From Streptomyces fumanus (GTDB lineage Bacteria > Actinomycetota > Actinomycetes > Streptomycetales > Streptomycetaceae), in assembly GCF_014655295.1 (NCBI RefSeq), contig NZ_BNBI01000001.1, forward strand, positions 558,001-622,000: DNA of 64,000 bases, written 5' to 3'. Numbering within the stretch: position 1 is the stretch's first letter; the number at the start of each line of letters is the position of its first letter. Position numbers and translations under genes: made by a program. Shown here one piece after another: positions 41,126 to 49,306 of this stretch. The notes beneath the pieces are model-generated. The model saw only the letters and a list, made by a program, of their open reading frames with translations. It was not told where the DNA came from and did no database searches.

Positions 41126-41764
41126 ATGCCGAGCACACCCGAGGACCGCCACGACTTCTCAGCCCCACGGCCAGTCGAGGCAGAACCCGGCGCACTCGTG
41201 CACACCACCGCCGACCGGCGACTCGCCATCGAGCAGTGGCTGCTGTCCACGCACCCCTCACCGCGGCACGCCCGCGCCGAGTGGATCCGCCACGGCGTAC
41301 TCGTACTGCCGCTCGGGTCCCTGTTCTCCGCGATCCGCGTCCCCGGCCGGCTCATCCAGGCCCTCGCCGCGAGCACCGACCCCGGCGACGTCGACGCGTT
41401 CCTCGCCGACGCCCTCGACGGCGCCCCGGTGATCTGCGACATGCAGGGCCCCCGCTACTACCTTCTCGTCCCGGCGAGCGTCCCGCGTACCTGGCACGAT
41501 GCCGCAGACGACTGGCGGCGCGACGACGTTGAGTGCCTCGGCCTGAACGCCTACCTGGGGGTGCCGCACCCGTCGGCGGCCCGGTTCCCGGAGCGCGGCA
41601 TCGCCTCGTACTGGTCCGTGCCGATGGCGTCCGCCGGGGAGCTGTGCGCACCGCTGGCCGTGGCCCGTCTGATCGCGGCGGGCGTGCACGTGCTGGCGGA
41701 CCGCGAGGCGGTGTGGCCGGTGGATGCGCCGCTGGTGCCGCGGGCGGCTCGTGACCGTCGTTGA
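41126..41764 (+). CDS. Hypothetical protein common on Streptomyces integrative elements
   Basis: 212 residues; ATG 41126 has SD GGAG, so the 12-residue upstream extension is not used. LVHTTADRRLAIEQWLLSTH, ARAEWIRHGVLVLPLGSLFS, AIRVPGRLIQALAASTDPGD, GAPVICDMQGPRYYLLVPAS, ECLGLNAYLGVPHPSAARFP, ASYWSVPMASAGELCAPLAV. The layout recalls the prim-pol-like proteins found on actinomycete conjugative elements, but catalytic Asp pairs are not obvious. Its function is not known to me. Confidence 0.7.
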   Translation: MPSTPEDRHDFSAPRPVEAEPGALVHTTADRRLAIEQWLLSTHPSPRHARAEWIRHGVLVLPLGSLFSAIRVPGRLIQALAASTDPGDVDAFLADALDGAPVICDMQGPRYYLLVPASVPRTWHDAADDWRRDDVECLGLNAYLGVPHPSAARFPERGIASYWSVPMASAGELCAPLAVARLIAAGVHVLADREAVWPVDAPLVPRAARDRR

Positions 41765-41767
41765 CTC

Positions 41768-41868
41768 CCGCTGGTGGTGGAACCGTGCACCAGCGGGCGC
41801 GTCCGTCCACGCCCCCCGTCGCGGATGGACGCACGGCCCGTCACCGGCCAGCCCGCCCGGCCGGTGAC
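41768..41868 (+). repeat. Three consecutive hairpins after 41126-41764
   Basis: CCCGCTGGTG/CACCAGCGGG (about 41768-41797), a weaker GCGTCCGTCC/GGATGGACGC pair, and GGCCCGTCACCGGCC/GGCCGGTGACGGGCC (about 41839-41876) form a chain of stems filling the gap before 41891. The first stem is nearly repeated after the next gene (about 42059). Confidence 0.5.
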
Positions 41869-41890
41869 GGGCCCGACTCGGAGGAACTTC

Positions 41891-42055
41891 ATGCTGTGCG
41901 ACCGCTGCGGCAGAGAAATCGAGGGTGAGCCCGAGGTGGTCCAGGTCGACTCGCCGACCGGCGCCGCCCCGAGCCTGACGCTGTGCCCCTGGGGCTGCCG
42001 TGCCGCCCCGCACCAGAGCACCCCCGATCAGCCCCCGCCCCGCGGGCCCCGTTGA
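41891..42055 (+). CDS. 54-residue zinc-binding miniprotein
   Basis: ATG 41891 with GGAGGAA upstream. MLCDRCGREIEGEPEVVQVD, then LTLCPWGCRAAPHQ: C-x2-C...C-x3-C, a zinc knuckle. It is flanked on both sides by the same CGCTGGTG-type hairpins, so it is probably a single-gene unit. Function unknown. Confidence 0.65.
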   Translation: MLCDRCGREIEGEPEVVQVDSPTGAAPSLTLCPWGCRAAPHQSTPDQPPPRGPR

Positions 42056-42056
42056 C

Positions 42057-42157
42057 CCCCCGCTGGTGCTGTACTCCGATCTGGCGCCAGCGGGAGGGGC
42101 GGCCGGCCCGTGATCCAGGGCCAGCCGGGCCGGCCGCCCAGCCACCACCGGGCTACC
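42057..42157 (+). repeat. Hairpins after 41891-42055, repeat of the previous set
   Basis: CCCGCTGG...CCAGCGGG at about 42059-42094 repeats the first stem of the 41768 set, including the adjoining stop codon context (TTGACTCCCGCTGG against TTGACCCCCCGCTGG). It is followed by GGGCGGCCGGCCCG and its complement (about 42097-42138). Probably terminators derived by duplication. Confidence 0.5.
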
Positions 42158-42183
42158 ACCCGCCCGTCGCGGAGGCGGGCCAC

Positions 42184-42417
42184 TCACCGGACGAGGTCGG
42201 CGAGCGGTACGTCGAGGGCGTCGGCGAGCAGCAGCAGGTCTTCCAGGTCTGGGATGCGCTGCGCGTACTCCCACCGGTGGATGGTGCGCCGGTCCCGGCC
42301 GATCCGCTCGCCGAGTTGCTCCTGCGTCAGGCCCGCGTGGAGGCGTGCCGCGCGGAGGCGCTCCCCGATCTGCCGGCGTCGGGCTGGCACCCAGTCGGGC
42401 AGCGGGTCGAGTGGCAC
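42184..42417 (-). CDS. XRE-family repressor
   Basis: 77 residues on the minus strand from GTG 42417. HTH at about 15-60: RRQIGERLRAARLHAGLTQE, QLGERIGRDRRTIHRWEYAQ, then IPDLEDLLLLADALDVPLAD. It is a minimal one-domain XRE protein. Being the last gene before the attachment site and pointing inward, it is a candidate lysogeny or excision regulator, although a second repressor could lie left of the window. Confidence 0.82.
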   Translation of the reverse strand: MPLDPLPDWVPARRRQIGERLRAARLHAGLTQEQLGERIGRDRRTIHRWEYAQRIPDLEDLLLLADALDVPLADLVR

Positions 42418-42430
42418 CCGCTCACGCTCT

Positions 42431-42734
42431 AGTGATCATCACCAGTTGTCTGTACCCGGCCAGGCACATTTACTGATCTTGAAGGATGGGGAGATCGACA
42501 AGACCCCCCTCTCTGGCGCCGGCCGCGGCGACTCTCTGCACGAGGTCTCCCGCTCGGATAGCGGGACCGCGCGCCGGCTGACCGCCCCGGTCCTACGATG
42601 GACCGGGGCGGTCCCCGCTGCCGTGGGCGATTCCCAGTCGAAGAGGCCACGCGATGGGCCAAGCGCCTTGCATTAATGTGGTGGAACGCGACCTGGGAAA
42701 ACCGCAGGTTAGAACAGAGCTAAGTGCTCAACAC
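42431..42734. other. Gene-free region before attR, with hairpins
   Basis: About 300 bp without a convincing gene. It holds the promoter side of the leftward XRE repressor, an AGCGGG hairpin (about 42549-42565), a strong 14-bp inverted repeat (separate entry) and a GCAGGTT copy (42704-42710) that recurs within attR (42751-42757), perhaps an integrase arm site. Confidence 0.5.
42580..42613. repeat. 14-bp perfect inverted repeat near the att site
   Basis: GACCGCCCCGGTCC (42580-42593), TACGAT loop, exact complement (42600-42613). It lies 120 bp inside the right end of the element, with no gene nearby. It could be a terminator, an excisionase site or a small structured RNA. Confidence 0.5.
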
Positions 42735-42776
42735 CTTCTAAGCGCTTGGCCGCAGGTTCGAGTCCTGCCGGGGGCG
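42735..42776 (+). other. attR: 3' fragment of tRNA-Arg(TCT)-like gene
   Basis: From 42735 the sequence reads as the 3' half of a tRNA: loop CTTCTAA with TCT anticodon, 3' anticodon strand GCGCT, variable loop TGGCC, T-stem GCAGG-TTCGAGT-CCTGC, acceptor strand CGGGGGC and discriminator G. The bases upstream (AACAC) cannot pair with GCGCT and no 5' acceptor is present, so only the fragment remains. This is the usual mark of a tyrosine integrase that inserts into a tRNA 3' end. The intact tRNA should lie left of the window. Confidence 0.75.
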
Positions 42777-42790
42777 CCGACCCGACCCGG

Positions 42791-42820
42791 CCCCACCGCG
42801 GAAACGTGGGTGGGGTTTTT
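42791..42820 (+). terminator. Original tRNA terminator
   Basis: CCCCACC (42791-42797) pairs with GGTGGGG (42809-42815), followed by TTTTT (42816-42820). A classical intrinsic terminator 15 nt past the tRNA 3' end, left on the chromosomal side by the integration. Confidence 0.75.
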
Positions 42821-43180
42821 GCTGTCGGCATGATCGAACAGGTGTGCGTCCCTGGCCTGGGGGCCGGTCGCCCAACCCCTTTCCCACCCATGCGGGCGAA
42901 GACGAGGGACCTCCCGCGCCGCCCTGACTCCGAGCGGCGACACAGCCGGTGGAAGCGGAGGGGGTGGACGGGTGTACGTCGTCGGCGGGGTGGTCGCCGA
43001 CGGACGGCGTCCGCACCGCCGACTCCGCGCCCTGGCCGACAGAAGTTGAACCGATCCTGTCTCCCCGGCGTTGTCCTACGCGCCCGGAGAACGAAGAGGG
43101 CGGGCCCGGTTCCGGACGGAGCGTCCGGAACTTCCCGGGTTCCGCCGCCCTCGTCGCCAGCGAACGGAGAGTGAGCCAAA
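42821..43180. other. Chromosomal intergenic region
   Basis: About 360 bp between the tRNA terminator and the gene at 43181. I see no supported gene. Several overlapping open frames have Arg-rich compositions typical of noncoding high-GC DNA. An inverted pair GGACGGAGCGTCC lies at about 43117-43129 and GGAGAG precedes the next start; a promoter for 43181 should be here. Confidence 0.5.
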
Positions 43181-43786
43181 ATGCCCGGGAGAATCCTCAG
43201 CGAAGCCGAAATAGACGACATCGATTTCTCTTACATCATCACTACGGCTACCCGCACACCGACGGAAAGTTATCCCGAAGAGCAGCAAGAGCATCTCGAT
43301 GAGCTGCGGACACGGGCGGTGACTTATGTGCAACGTGGGGCCAGGGAACAGTTCGAGACGGTGCCGATGAATGAGGTGACGAGGACTCTCTTCAGCCAAG
43401 CCACAGAAGCGGCGCACGAGTTCACTGCGTCCCGGGCCGCGCTCGTCGGCGCGGACACGCAAGCCTCGGAGCGTCACTACGAAGCCACGGCTGCATGGAT
43501 ACGGGCCGGCGCGGAATTTTTCGATGCCGTGCATGAAGTCTTGGAGACGCGAGACCAGAATGTGAGGGAAGCGATCGAACGTTGGACGCGGCAACAAGAA
43601 GCAGAGGAGCTGTCACCACAACAGCAACAGCTTCGCAATGACCCACAGGCGCTGAACGGAGATATCGCACAGGTGCTGAACGGGAATGGCGCGCAACGTC
43701 CGAACGGAAATGGCGCACAGGCAGCCACCACACCGCACCGCCCGCCCACCCCCGGCACCGGTCAGCAACGCCGACGGGGCCGATGA
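43181..43786 (+). CDS. Hypothetical helical protein, distant relative of 54361
   Basis: 201 residues from ATG 43181 (SD CGGAGAG). Helical: SEAEIDDIDFSYIITTATRT, QEHLDELRTRAVTYVQRGAR, FETVPMNEVTRTLFSQATEA, SRAALVGADTQASERHYEAT, followed by a Gln/Asn-rich tail with repeated NGNGAQ. The VPMNEVTRTLFSQ block matches LPMDDATYSLFSQ in 54361-55008. Codon use is less GC-biased than neighbours (for example GAAATAGACGACATCGATTT), suggesting transfer. No signal or membrane segment. It could be a secreted effector or structural protein of the secretion locus (inference only). Confidence 0.7.
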   Translation: MPGRILSEAEIDDIDFSYIITTATRTPTESYPEEQQEHLDELRTRAVTYVQRGAREQFETVPMNEVTRTLFSQATEAAHEFTASRAALVGADTQASERHYEATAAWIRAGAEFFDAVHEVLETRDQNVREAIERWTRQQEAEELSPQQQQLRNDPQALNGDIAQVLNGNGAQRPNGNGAQAATTPHRPPTPGTGQQRRRGR

Positions 43787-44098
43787 CAACACCCCCGACC
43801 CGTCAAGGCCCTGTTCCCGCGGCACGGGCGAATGAGCCTTCGCCCGGCCAGGAAGCGGATCCCGGCGCGGCTGGTGCTGCGCCTGCGGCGGTCGAGTCAT
43901 GGACGGATCGGGGCAGGGCGGGAGGCGCCCGTTGCAGCCGACCGAACGGATCGAGAACCGGGACGTCGGTGCCGTGGCGAGGGTCTGGACGCCGCCGACA
44001 CCCCTACCGTCGCCGCGCTGAACCGCCGGCGCCTCGGCAGCCGTTGTGCGGGCACGACCGGCATCGACGACCGGCCGCCGAGTCAGGGGAGGCCACCC
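43787..44098. other. Region without a supported gene
   Basis: An ATG overlaps the previous stop (43783) and opens a 200-codon frame, but after about 45 plausible codons it becomes Arg/Pro-rich and overlaps the gene at 44099 in another frame. A short frame from about 43899 (MDGSGQGGRRPLQPTERI...) is similarly weak. I treat the stretch as intergenic or a decayed gene. Confidence 0.4.
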
Positions 44099-44374
44099 AT
44101 GCCCGCGCCGCAGTCCACGTCGCCGGAACCGGCCGGCTCGTCCGTTCCGTACGGTGTCTTTGCCCGCCGCCCCCCGCTCGGACCGCGCGGGCTGCTCAGC
44201 CGGCGCGGTGCCGTGCCGGGCGAGAACGGGGACGCGTACCGGCCGGCACCGCGGACGCGGCCCGGCGGCTCCGCCCCGGCGCCGCCCCACGTACCGCTGC
44301 CGCCCGGTCTGCTGCCCCTGCCCCCCGGATTCGAGCTGAACCGCGACCCGGCCGGAACCGTCGTGCCGTCGTAG
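44099..44374 (+). CDS. Pro-rich hypothetical protein
   Basis: 91 residues from ATG 44099 with SD AGGGGAGG. PAPQSTSPEPAGSSVPYGVF, ARRPPLGPRGLLSRRGAVPG and HVPLPPGLLPLPPGFELNRD: low-complexity Pro/Arg-rich, no signal peptide. Good SD and position 52 nt before the next gene support translation. Function unknown. Confidence 0.5.
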   Translation: MPAPQSTSPEPAGSSVPYGVFARRPPLGPRGLLSRRGAVPGENGDAYRPAPRTRPGGSAPAPPHVPLPPGLLPLPPGFELNRDPAGTVVPS

Positions 44375-44426
44375 GCAGCACCTGATCCACCGATCCGGCG
44401 CAAGCGCGATCCGAAAGGCACGCTTC

Positions 44427-46004
44427 ATGCGCAGACGCTCGCTTCTGCTGATTCTGTTGATGGTTCTGGTCGGCGCGACGACCACCACCGCCGTACTGCT
44501 CGACCGGCACGACGACACCGCCCGCCTCAACGGCGCACCGGCCGCCGACGTGGGCGGCCGGGACCACACGATCACCCTGCAGAACAAGACCGACAGCCGT
44601 ATCTGGGTCGGCAGCAGGGTCAACCAGGACGGCTCGGCGGCGCTGACCGGGCTGCCGACCCTGGACCCGGGCCAGTCCGCCACCATCACCGTGCCCGAGC
44701 ACCAGGGCGCCGGGCACTGGCGCGGCACGTTCTTCGCCCGGCAGGGCTGCTCCGGCGAGGAGGGCAGCACCTTCCACTGCGCGGTCGGCGACTGCGGCCC
44801 CTACGCCGACCACTGCTCGACCGGCCAGCAGCCCACCAGCCTCGCCGAGTTCAACTTCGACCCCGCCGACAAACTCGCGCCCTGGTACGACGTCAGCTAC
44901 GTCGACGCCGTGTCGACCGCCGTCACCATCACCCCCGACGGCACGACGCCGCCGGCCGAGGGCGAGTGCGCGGTGGCGGGGTGTGCCGTGGACCTGCTGG
45001 CGTCCTGCCCGCCGGAGAACCTCACCAAGGACGCGGCCACGGGCAAGCCGCTGGTGTGCGTCAACCCCAACCGGGACGCGAAGACCGCCTACAGCGAGGC
45101 GGTCAGCCAGAAGTGCCCCACCGCGTACGCCTGGTCGAAGCACGACGCCGAGCCCGGCAACCGGACCATGTACCAGTGCACCAAGTGCACCGGCCTGACC
45201 ATCGCCTTCCACGGGTCCGGTGCCGCCCCCGGCCCCGCGCCCACCACCGCGCCCAACCCCGACCCGACCGCCCCGGCCGCCGGCCGCAAGGGCGTCAGCC
45301 TCAACCCGTTCGACGGCGCCCCGCAGGCGCTGGCCGACTCGGGCGTCTCCTGGTACTTCAACTGGGCCTCGTCCTCGAGCGGTGTCACCCCGCCGCAGGG
45401 CGTCGAGTACGTCCCGATGATCTGGGGCCCCGGCTCGGTCACCGACGAACAGCTCGCCAGCGCCAAGCGGGAGGGCACCACGCTCCTCGGCTTCAACGAG
45501 CCCGATCTCGCCTCGCAGGCGAACATGACGCCCGAGCAGGCCCTGGACCTGTGGCCCAGGCTGCAGGACACCGGGCTGCGGCTGGGCGCTCCGGCGGTCT
45601 CCCAGGGCGCCGACGTGCCCGGCGGCTGGCTGGACCGCTTCATGCAGGGGGCGGCAGAGCGCGGCCTGCGCGTCGACTTCATCCCGGTGCACTGGTACGG
45701 CGCCGACTTCGGTCCGGACGCGACCCGGCAGTTGCGGGAGTACCTGGAGCGGGTGCACGAGCGCTACCACAAGCCGGTCTGGCTGACCGAGTACGGCCTG
45801 ATCGACTTCTCCCAGGGCACCCCCCGCTACCCCAGCCAGCAGCAGGAGGCCGACTTCATCAAGGCGTCGACGCAGATGCTGGACGGCCTCGGCTACCTGG
45901 AGCGCTACGCCTGGTTCACGCTGTCCACCCACACCAGCCCGACCGGCCTGTACGACGGCACCGCCCCGAACACCGCGGGCCAGGCATACCGTGAGGCCCA
46001 CTGA
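44427..46004 (+). CDS. Secreted thaumatin-like / GH128 glucanase fusion
   Basis: 525 residues. A membrane or signal helix at 5-24 (SLLLILLMVLVGATTTTAVL). Residues about 45-265 are thaumatin-like: ITLQNKTDSRIWVGSRVNQD, GHWRGTFFARQGCSGEEGS, FHCAVGDCGPYADHC, AEFNFDPADKLAPWYDVSYV, many Cys. After a Pro/Thr linker, residues 285-525 are a GH128-type domain: SWYFNWASSSSGVTPPQGVE, LLGFNEPDLASQANMTPEQA (acid/base Glu in NEP), RVDFIPVHWYGADFGPDAT, PVWLTEYGLIDFS (nucleophile Glu in TEYG). Both families act on beta-1,3-glucan, so a fungal-wall-degrading enzyme is likely (inference). It converges with the SARP gene 7 bp away. Confidence 0.85.
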   Translation: MRRRSLLLILLMVLVGATTTTAVLLDRHDDTARLNGAPAADVGGRDHTITLQNKTDSRIWVGSRVNQDGSAALTGLPTLDPGQSATITVPEHQGAGHWRGTFFARQGCSGEEGSTFHCAVGDCGPYADHCSTGQQPTSLAEFNFDPADKLAPWYDVSYVDAVSTAVTITPDGTTPPAEGECAVAGCAVDLLASCPPENLTKDAATGKPLVCVNPNRDAKTAYSEAVSQKCPTAYAWSKHDAEPGNRTMYQCTKCTGLTIAFHGSGAAPGPAPTTAPNPDPTAPAAGRKGVSLNPFDGAPQALADSGVSWYFNWASSSSGVTPPQGVEYVPMIWGPGSVTDEQLASAKREGTTLLGFNEPDLASQANMTPEQALDLWPRLQDTGLRLGAPAVSQGADVPGGWLDRFMQGAAERGLRVDFIPVHWYGADFGPDATRQLREYLERVHERYHKPVWLTEYGLIDFSQGTPRYPSQQQEADFIKASTQMLDGLGYLERYAWFTLSTHTSPTGLYDGTAPNTAGQAYREAH

Positions 46005-46011
46005 TCACTGA

Positions 46012-49000
46012 TCACTGAAGGGAACGGAGCTTCTCCTCGATCTTCGCGGCGTCCGGGTGATCGAACTCCGCGAGGATCGCCAGGGCCTGCCGCCAGGTAG
46101 CGCCGGCCGCCTCGGGGGCGCCGACAGCCAGTTGGACGTCGCCGAGGTGGCCCAGGGTGTGTCCCTCCCCCCACCGGTTGCCGAGGTCCCGGTGGACGGC
46201 GAGCGCCTGCTCGTAGTACTCGACCGCGCGGTCGTCGGCCCCCAGCCGGTGGTGGGCCGTGCCGAGCACGTCGAGTGCGACGCCCTCGACCCAGCGGTTG
46301 CCGCTGTCGCGCAGCACGACGAGGGCCTCCTCCAGGCAGCGGACGGCCTCGTCGAAGCGGCCGAGCCGCTGGTAGGCGTCGCCCAGGTTGCTCAAGTTGA
46401 TGCCCTCACCCCAGGCGTTGCCCATGACCTGGTTCAGTACCAGCCCGCGGCGGATGTACTCGACGGCCTTGTCGAGCCGCCCGACCTGGAGGTAGGTGTC
46501 CCCCAGGTTGCCCAGGACCCGCGTCCTCCCGGCCGTGTCCCCGACCTCCCGGTAGGCGGCCATCGCCTTGAACAGGTGGTCGATGGCGTCGTCGTAGCGT
46601 TCCGCGTTGCGCAGCGCCGCGGCCGTGTCGGTGAGGGCCTGCGCCACCCCCACGCTGTCCTGGGCGGCGCGCGCCGCGGACAGGCCCGTACGGGAGGTCT
46701 CGATCCAGTCGACCGTGTGGCTGCGCAGGTAGAAGAACCCCCACAGGACGGCGGGCAGTCGCCAGGCGATGCCCGGATGCCCGGACGCGGCGGCCTGGTG
46801 CACCGCGCCGACCAGGTTGGACCGCTCGGTCTCGCACCAGGCCACGGCCTCGTCGTGGGTCGTGAACGACAGCGGCCGGCAGGGGGCCGGCGGCCGCTCC
46901 AGGGGGATCCGGCGCCGGTTCGGGGTGATCAGCGGGTAGGCGGCGTCCGCGGTGTGCAGGTACCAGGAGAGCAGCCGGTGGACCGCGAGGTCCCGCTCCC
47001 GCGGTGCCTCCTCGGCCTCGACGCGCTCGGTGGCGTAGACCCGCAGCAGATCGTGCAGGGTGTAGCGGCCGGGGAAGTGCTCGGTGAGCAGATGGGCGCG
47101 GGTCAGTTCGACGAGCGGGCCCCGGGCCTCCTTCGCGGTGAGCCCGGCGAGCGCCGCCGCGGCGGGCGCGGAGATGTCCGGACCGGAGTGCAGGCCCAGC
47201 AGCCGGAACAGCCGCGCGGCCGGCGCGGACAGCGCCTTGTACGACGTGGAGAAGACGGCCCGTACGTCGGTGGTGATGTCGTCCCCGGCGAAGACGTCGA
47301 GGCTGTCGTGGCCGTCCCGCAGTTCCCCGGCGATGGCGCTGAGCGGGAAGTCGGGATGGGCGGCGGCGCGGGCGGCCACCACGGCGAGGGCCAGCGGCAG
47401 GGCGGCGCACCGCTCGACGATCTCGTCCACCGCCGCCGACTCCTCGGCCAGCCGCTCGGTGCCGAGCCGGCGCGCCAGGAACTCCCGGGCCTCGGCCTCC
47501 GTCAGTTGGTCCAGGGTCAGCGGGTGCGCGCCCTCGCCGGCGACCAGGCCGGTGAGCTGGTTGCGGCTGGTGACGATGACCAGGCAGCCGGGGCTGTTGG
47601 GCAGCAGCGGACGGACCTGCTCGCTGTCGCGGGCGTTGTCGAGGAGGATCAGCACCCGCCGCCCGGCCAGCACGCTGCGGTAAAGCGCCGTCTGGGCCTC
47701 CAGACCGGCGGGCAGCCGCCGCGGGGGGACACCGAGGGCGTCGAGGAGGATGCGCAGGGCCTCCTGCGGGGGCATGACCGAGCCGGACGGGTCGAAGCCG
47801 CGCAGGTTGATGCAGAGCTGTCCGTCGGGGAAGCGGTCGGCGACCCGGTGGGCGAGGTGCACCGCCAGGGTGGTCTTGCCGATCCCGGCCATGCCGCCGA
47901 TCGCGCTGATCGTCAGCGTGGCCGGCAGGCTTCCGTCCAGCGGCAGCAGACCGATGGCCCGCTCCAGCTCGGCGTCCCGGCCGGTGAAGGCGGTGAGGTC
48001 GGCGGGAAGTTGGGCAGGACGGGGGGTGTGAACGGGTTCGGTGGCGGCGGGGCGCCGGGGGGTGGCGGGGGTCCGGGCGCCGTCGGCGTGGGGTGAGCGC
48101 TGGTTCGGTACCCGGGGCGTACGGGTCAGGGGGCGGCCGGGAGCGCCGGTACGTCCGCCTCCGCCTCCATCGGCCGCCGCGGGGGTGGCCGCGGCTCCGG
48201 GGGGCTCGTCCACCGCCGGGGCGCTCCGCGCGGGCGGCACTCCGGCCGGGGCGCGTCGGGGCGGGGGCGTGCCGGCGGAGGTGCGTCGCGTGAGTGGCGT
48301 ACCGGCCGGGGCGGCCGGTACGGACGGGGTGCCGGCCGCGGCGGCCCGTCCGGTTCGGCCGGCTCGGGTCGGGGGCATGCCGTCCGAGGAACCCCGTACC
48401 GGCGACGTACCGTCCGGCGAGGAGAGGGCCGGGGTCAAAGACGGGTCGGACGCGAGGATCCGCGCGTGTACGTCCCGCAGGGCCGGGCCGGGTTCGACGC
48501 CCAGCTCGGTCACCAGGGTGGTGCGGGTCCTGCGGTAGGCCGCCAGGGCCTCCGCCTGCCGCCCGGACCGGTAGAGGGCCAGCATGAGCAGCCGGCACAG
48601 TTCCTCCCGCAGCGGGTGCCCACCGGTCAGCGACATCAGCTCCCCGATGACCTCGCCGTGCCGGCCGAGCCGGAGGTCGAGCTCCAGGCGCTTCTCCAGC
48701 GCGGTCAGCCGCTCCTCGGCCAGCCGGAATCGTTCCGCCTCGGCCAGCGGGCCGGGCAGACCGGCCAGTGCCACGCCCCGCCACTCGTCGAGGGCCTCGC
48801 GCAGCAGTCGTGCGGCGCCGGACTCGTCGCCGGCGGCGGACGCCCGCGCCGCCTCCGCGACCCGTCGCTCGAACACCGCCAGGTCCAAGGCTTCTTCCGG
48901 TATGCGGACCCGGTATCCGTCTTCCACGGAAACGATCGTCCGTGGCGCCTCGGCCGCACCACGGCCGGGCTCCAGGACCTTGCGCAGGCGCGAGACATAC

Positions 49001-49215
49001 GTACGCAGGACGGACACGGCGGCTGTCGGCGGCTCGGCGCCCCAGATGGCGTCGATGAGCTCGGCGACCGTGACGGAGTGCCCCCGGCGCAGCAGCAGCG
49101 CGGCGAGCACGACCCGCTGCTGCGGCGAACCCAGATCCAGTTCCCGGCCCGCGTGCCAGGCCCGGACCGGCCCCAGCACGGAGAAACGTACGGTGGTTAA
49201 GGTTGTTGCGCTCAC
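46012..49215 (-). CDS. AfsR-like SARP / NB-ARC / TPR regulator
   Basis: About 1067 residues on the minus strand. N-terminal OmpR-type winged helix (RFSVLGPVRAWHAGRELDLG, AVSVLRTYVSRLRKVLEPG), then BTAD (ERRVAEAARASAAGDESGAA; ALYRSGRQAEALAAYRRTRT). A Pro/Thr/Ala linker leads to an NB-ARC ATPase (AIGGMAGIGKTTLAVHLAHR P-loop; RRVLILLDNARDSEQVRPLL; GCLVIVTSRNQLTGL). TPRs follow (ALRNAERYDDAIDHLFKAMA; LGDTYLQVGRLDKAVEYIRR). Such regulators activate pathway promoters. GTG 49215 is chosen (49242 possible); codon 6 is TTA, so translation would need the bldA tRNA. Confidence 0.88.
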   Translation of the reverse strand: MSATTLTTVRFSVLGPVRAWHAGRELDLGSPQQRVVLAALLLRRGHSVTVAELIDAIWGAEPPTAAVSVLRTYVSRLRKVLEPGRGAAEAPRTIVSVEDGYRVRIPEEALDLAVFERRVAEAARASAAGDESGAARLLREALDEWRGVALAGLPGPLAEAERFRLAEERLTALEKRLELDLRLGRHGEVIGELMSLTGGHPLREELCRLLMLALYRSGRQAEALAAYRRTRTTLVTELGVEPGPALRDVHARILASDPSLTPALSSPDGTSPVRGSSDGMPPTRAGRTGRAAAAGTPSVPAAPAGTPLTRRTSAGTPPPRRAPAGVPPARSAPAVDEPPGAAATPAAADGGGGGRTGAPGRPLTRTPRVPNQRSPHADGARTPATPRRPAATEPVHTPRPAQLPADLTAFTGRDAELERAIGLLPLDGSLPATLTISAIGGMAGIGKTTLAVHLAHRVADRFPDGQLCINLRGFDPSGSVMPPQEALRILLDALGVPPRRLPAGLEAQTALYRSVLAGRRVLILLDNARDSEQVRPLLPNSPGCLVIVTSRNQLTGLVAGEGAHPLTLDQLTEAEAREFLARRLGTERLAEESAAVDEIVERCAALPLALAVVAARAAAHPDFPLSAIAGELRDGHDSLDVFAGDDITTDVRAVFSTSYKALSAPAARLFRLLGLHSGPDISAPAAAALAGLTAKEARGPLVELTRAHLLTEHFPGRYTLHDLLRVYATERVEAEEAPRERDLAVHRLLSWYLHTADAAYPLITPNRRRIPLERPPAPCRPLSFTTHDEAVAWCETERSNLVGAVHQAAASGHPGIAWRLPAVLWGFFYLRSHTVDWIETSRTGLSAARAAQDSVGVAQALTDTAAALRNAERYDDAIDHLFKAMAAYREVGDTAGRTRVLGNLGDTYLQVGRLDKAVEYIRRGLVLNQVMGNAWGEGINLSNLGDAYQRLGRFDEAVRCLEEALVVLRDSGNRWVEGVALDVLGTAHHRLGADDRAVEYYEQALAVHRDLGNRWGEGHTLGHLGDVQLAVGAPEAAGATWRQALAILAEFDHPDAAKIEEKLRSLQ

Positions 49216-49306
49216 CCTGAGGACTGTAGTGACACCTGGCACGGCCTTGGTGCCGTGGCGGTGAACTGTTTCCGTTCAGCTACGGTCGCGCGGCGCGGAA
49301 CGGGCC

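Noticed and set aside
41126..41764. Functional prim-pol primase
   Set aside because: General resemblance to such proteins on mobile elements, but the catalytic acidic pair and His motif of archaeo-eukaryotic primases are not visible.
7441..42450. GATCAT-ACCAGTTGTCT present at both 7444 and 42435
   Set aside because: An 18-base match with one mismatch is expected by chance about once in 64 kb against itself; one copy is a gene start and the other an intergenic site, with no further conservation.
42700..42776. Intact tRNA gene at the attachment site
   Set aside because: The 5' acceptor, D-arm and 5' anticodon strand are absent; AACAC cannot pair with GCGCT, so only the 3' part is tRNA.
1..42776. 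Integrase, excisionase or relaxase gene
   Set aside because: No tyrosine or serine recombinase signature and no relaxase His-triad found in any plausible frame; the integrase must be outside the window to the left.
43783..44385. 200-codon frame overlapping the stop of 43181-43786
   Set aside because: Beyond about 45 codons it is Arg/Pro-rich with poor codon use and overlaps the better-supported 44099 gene.
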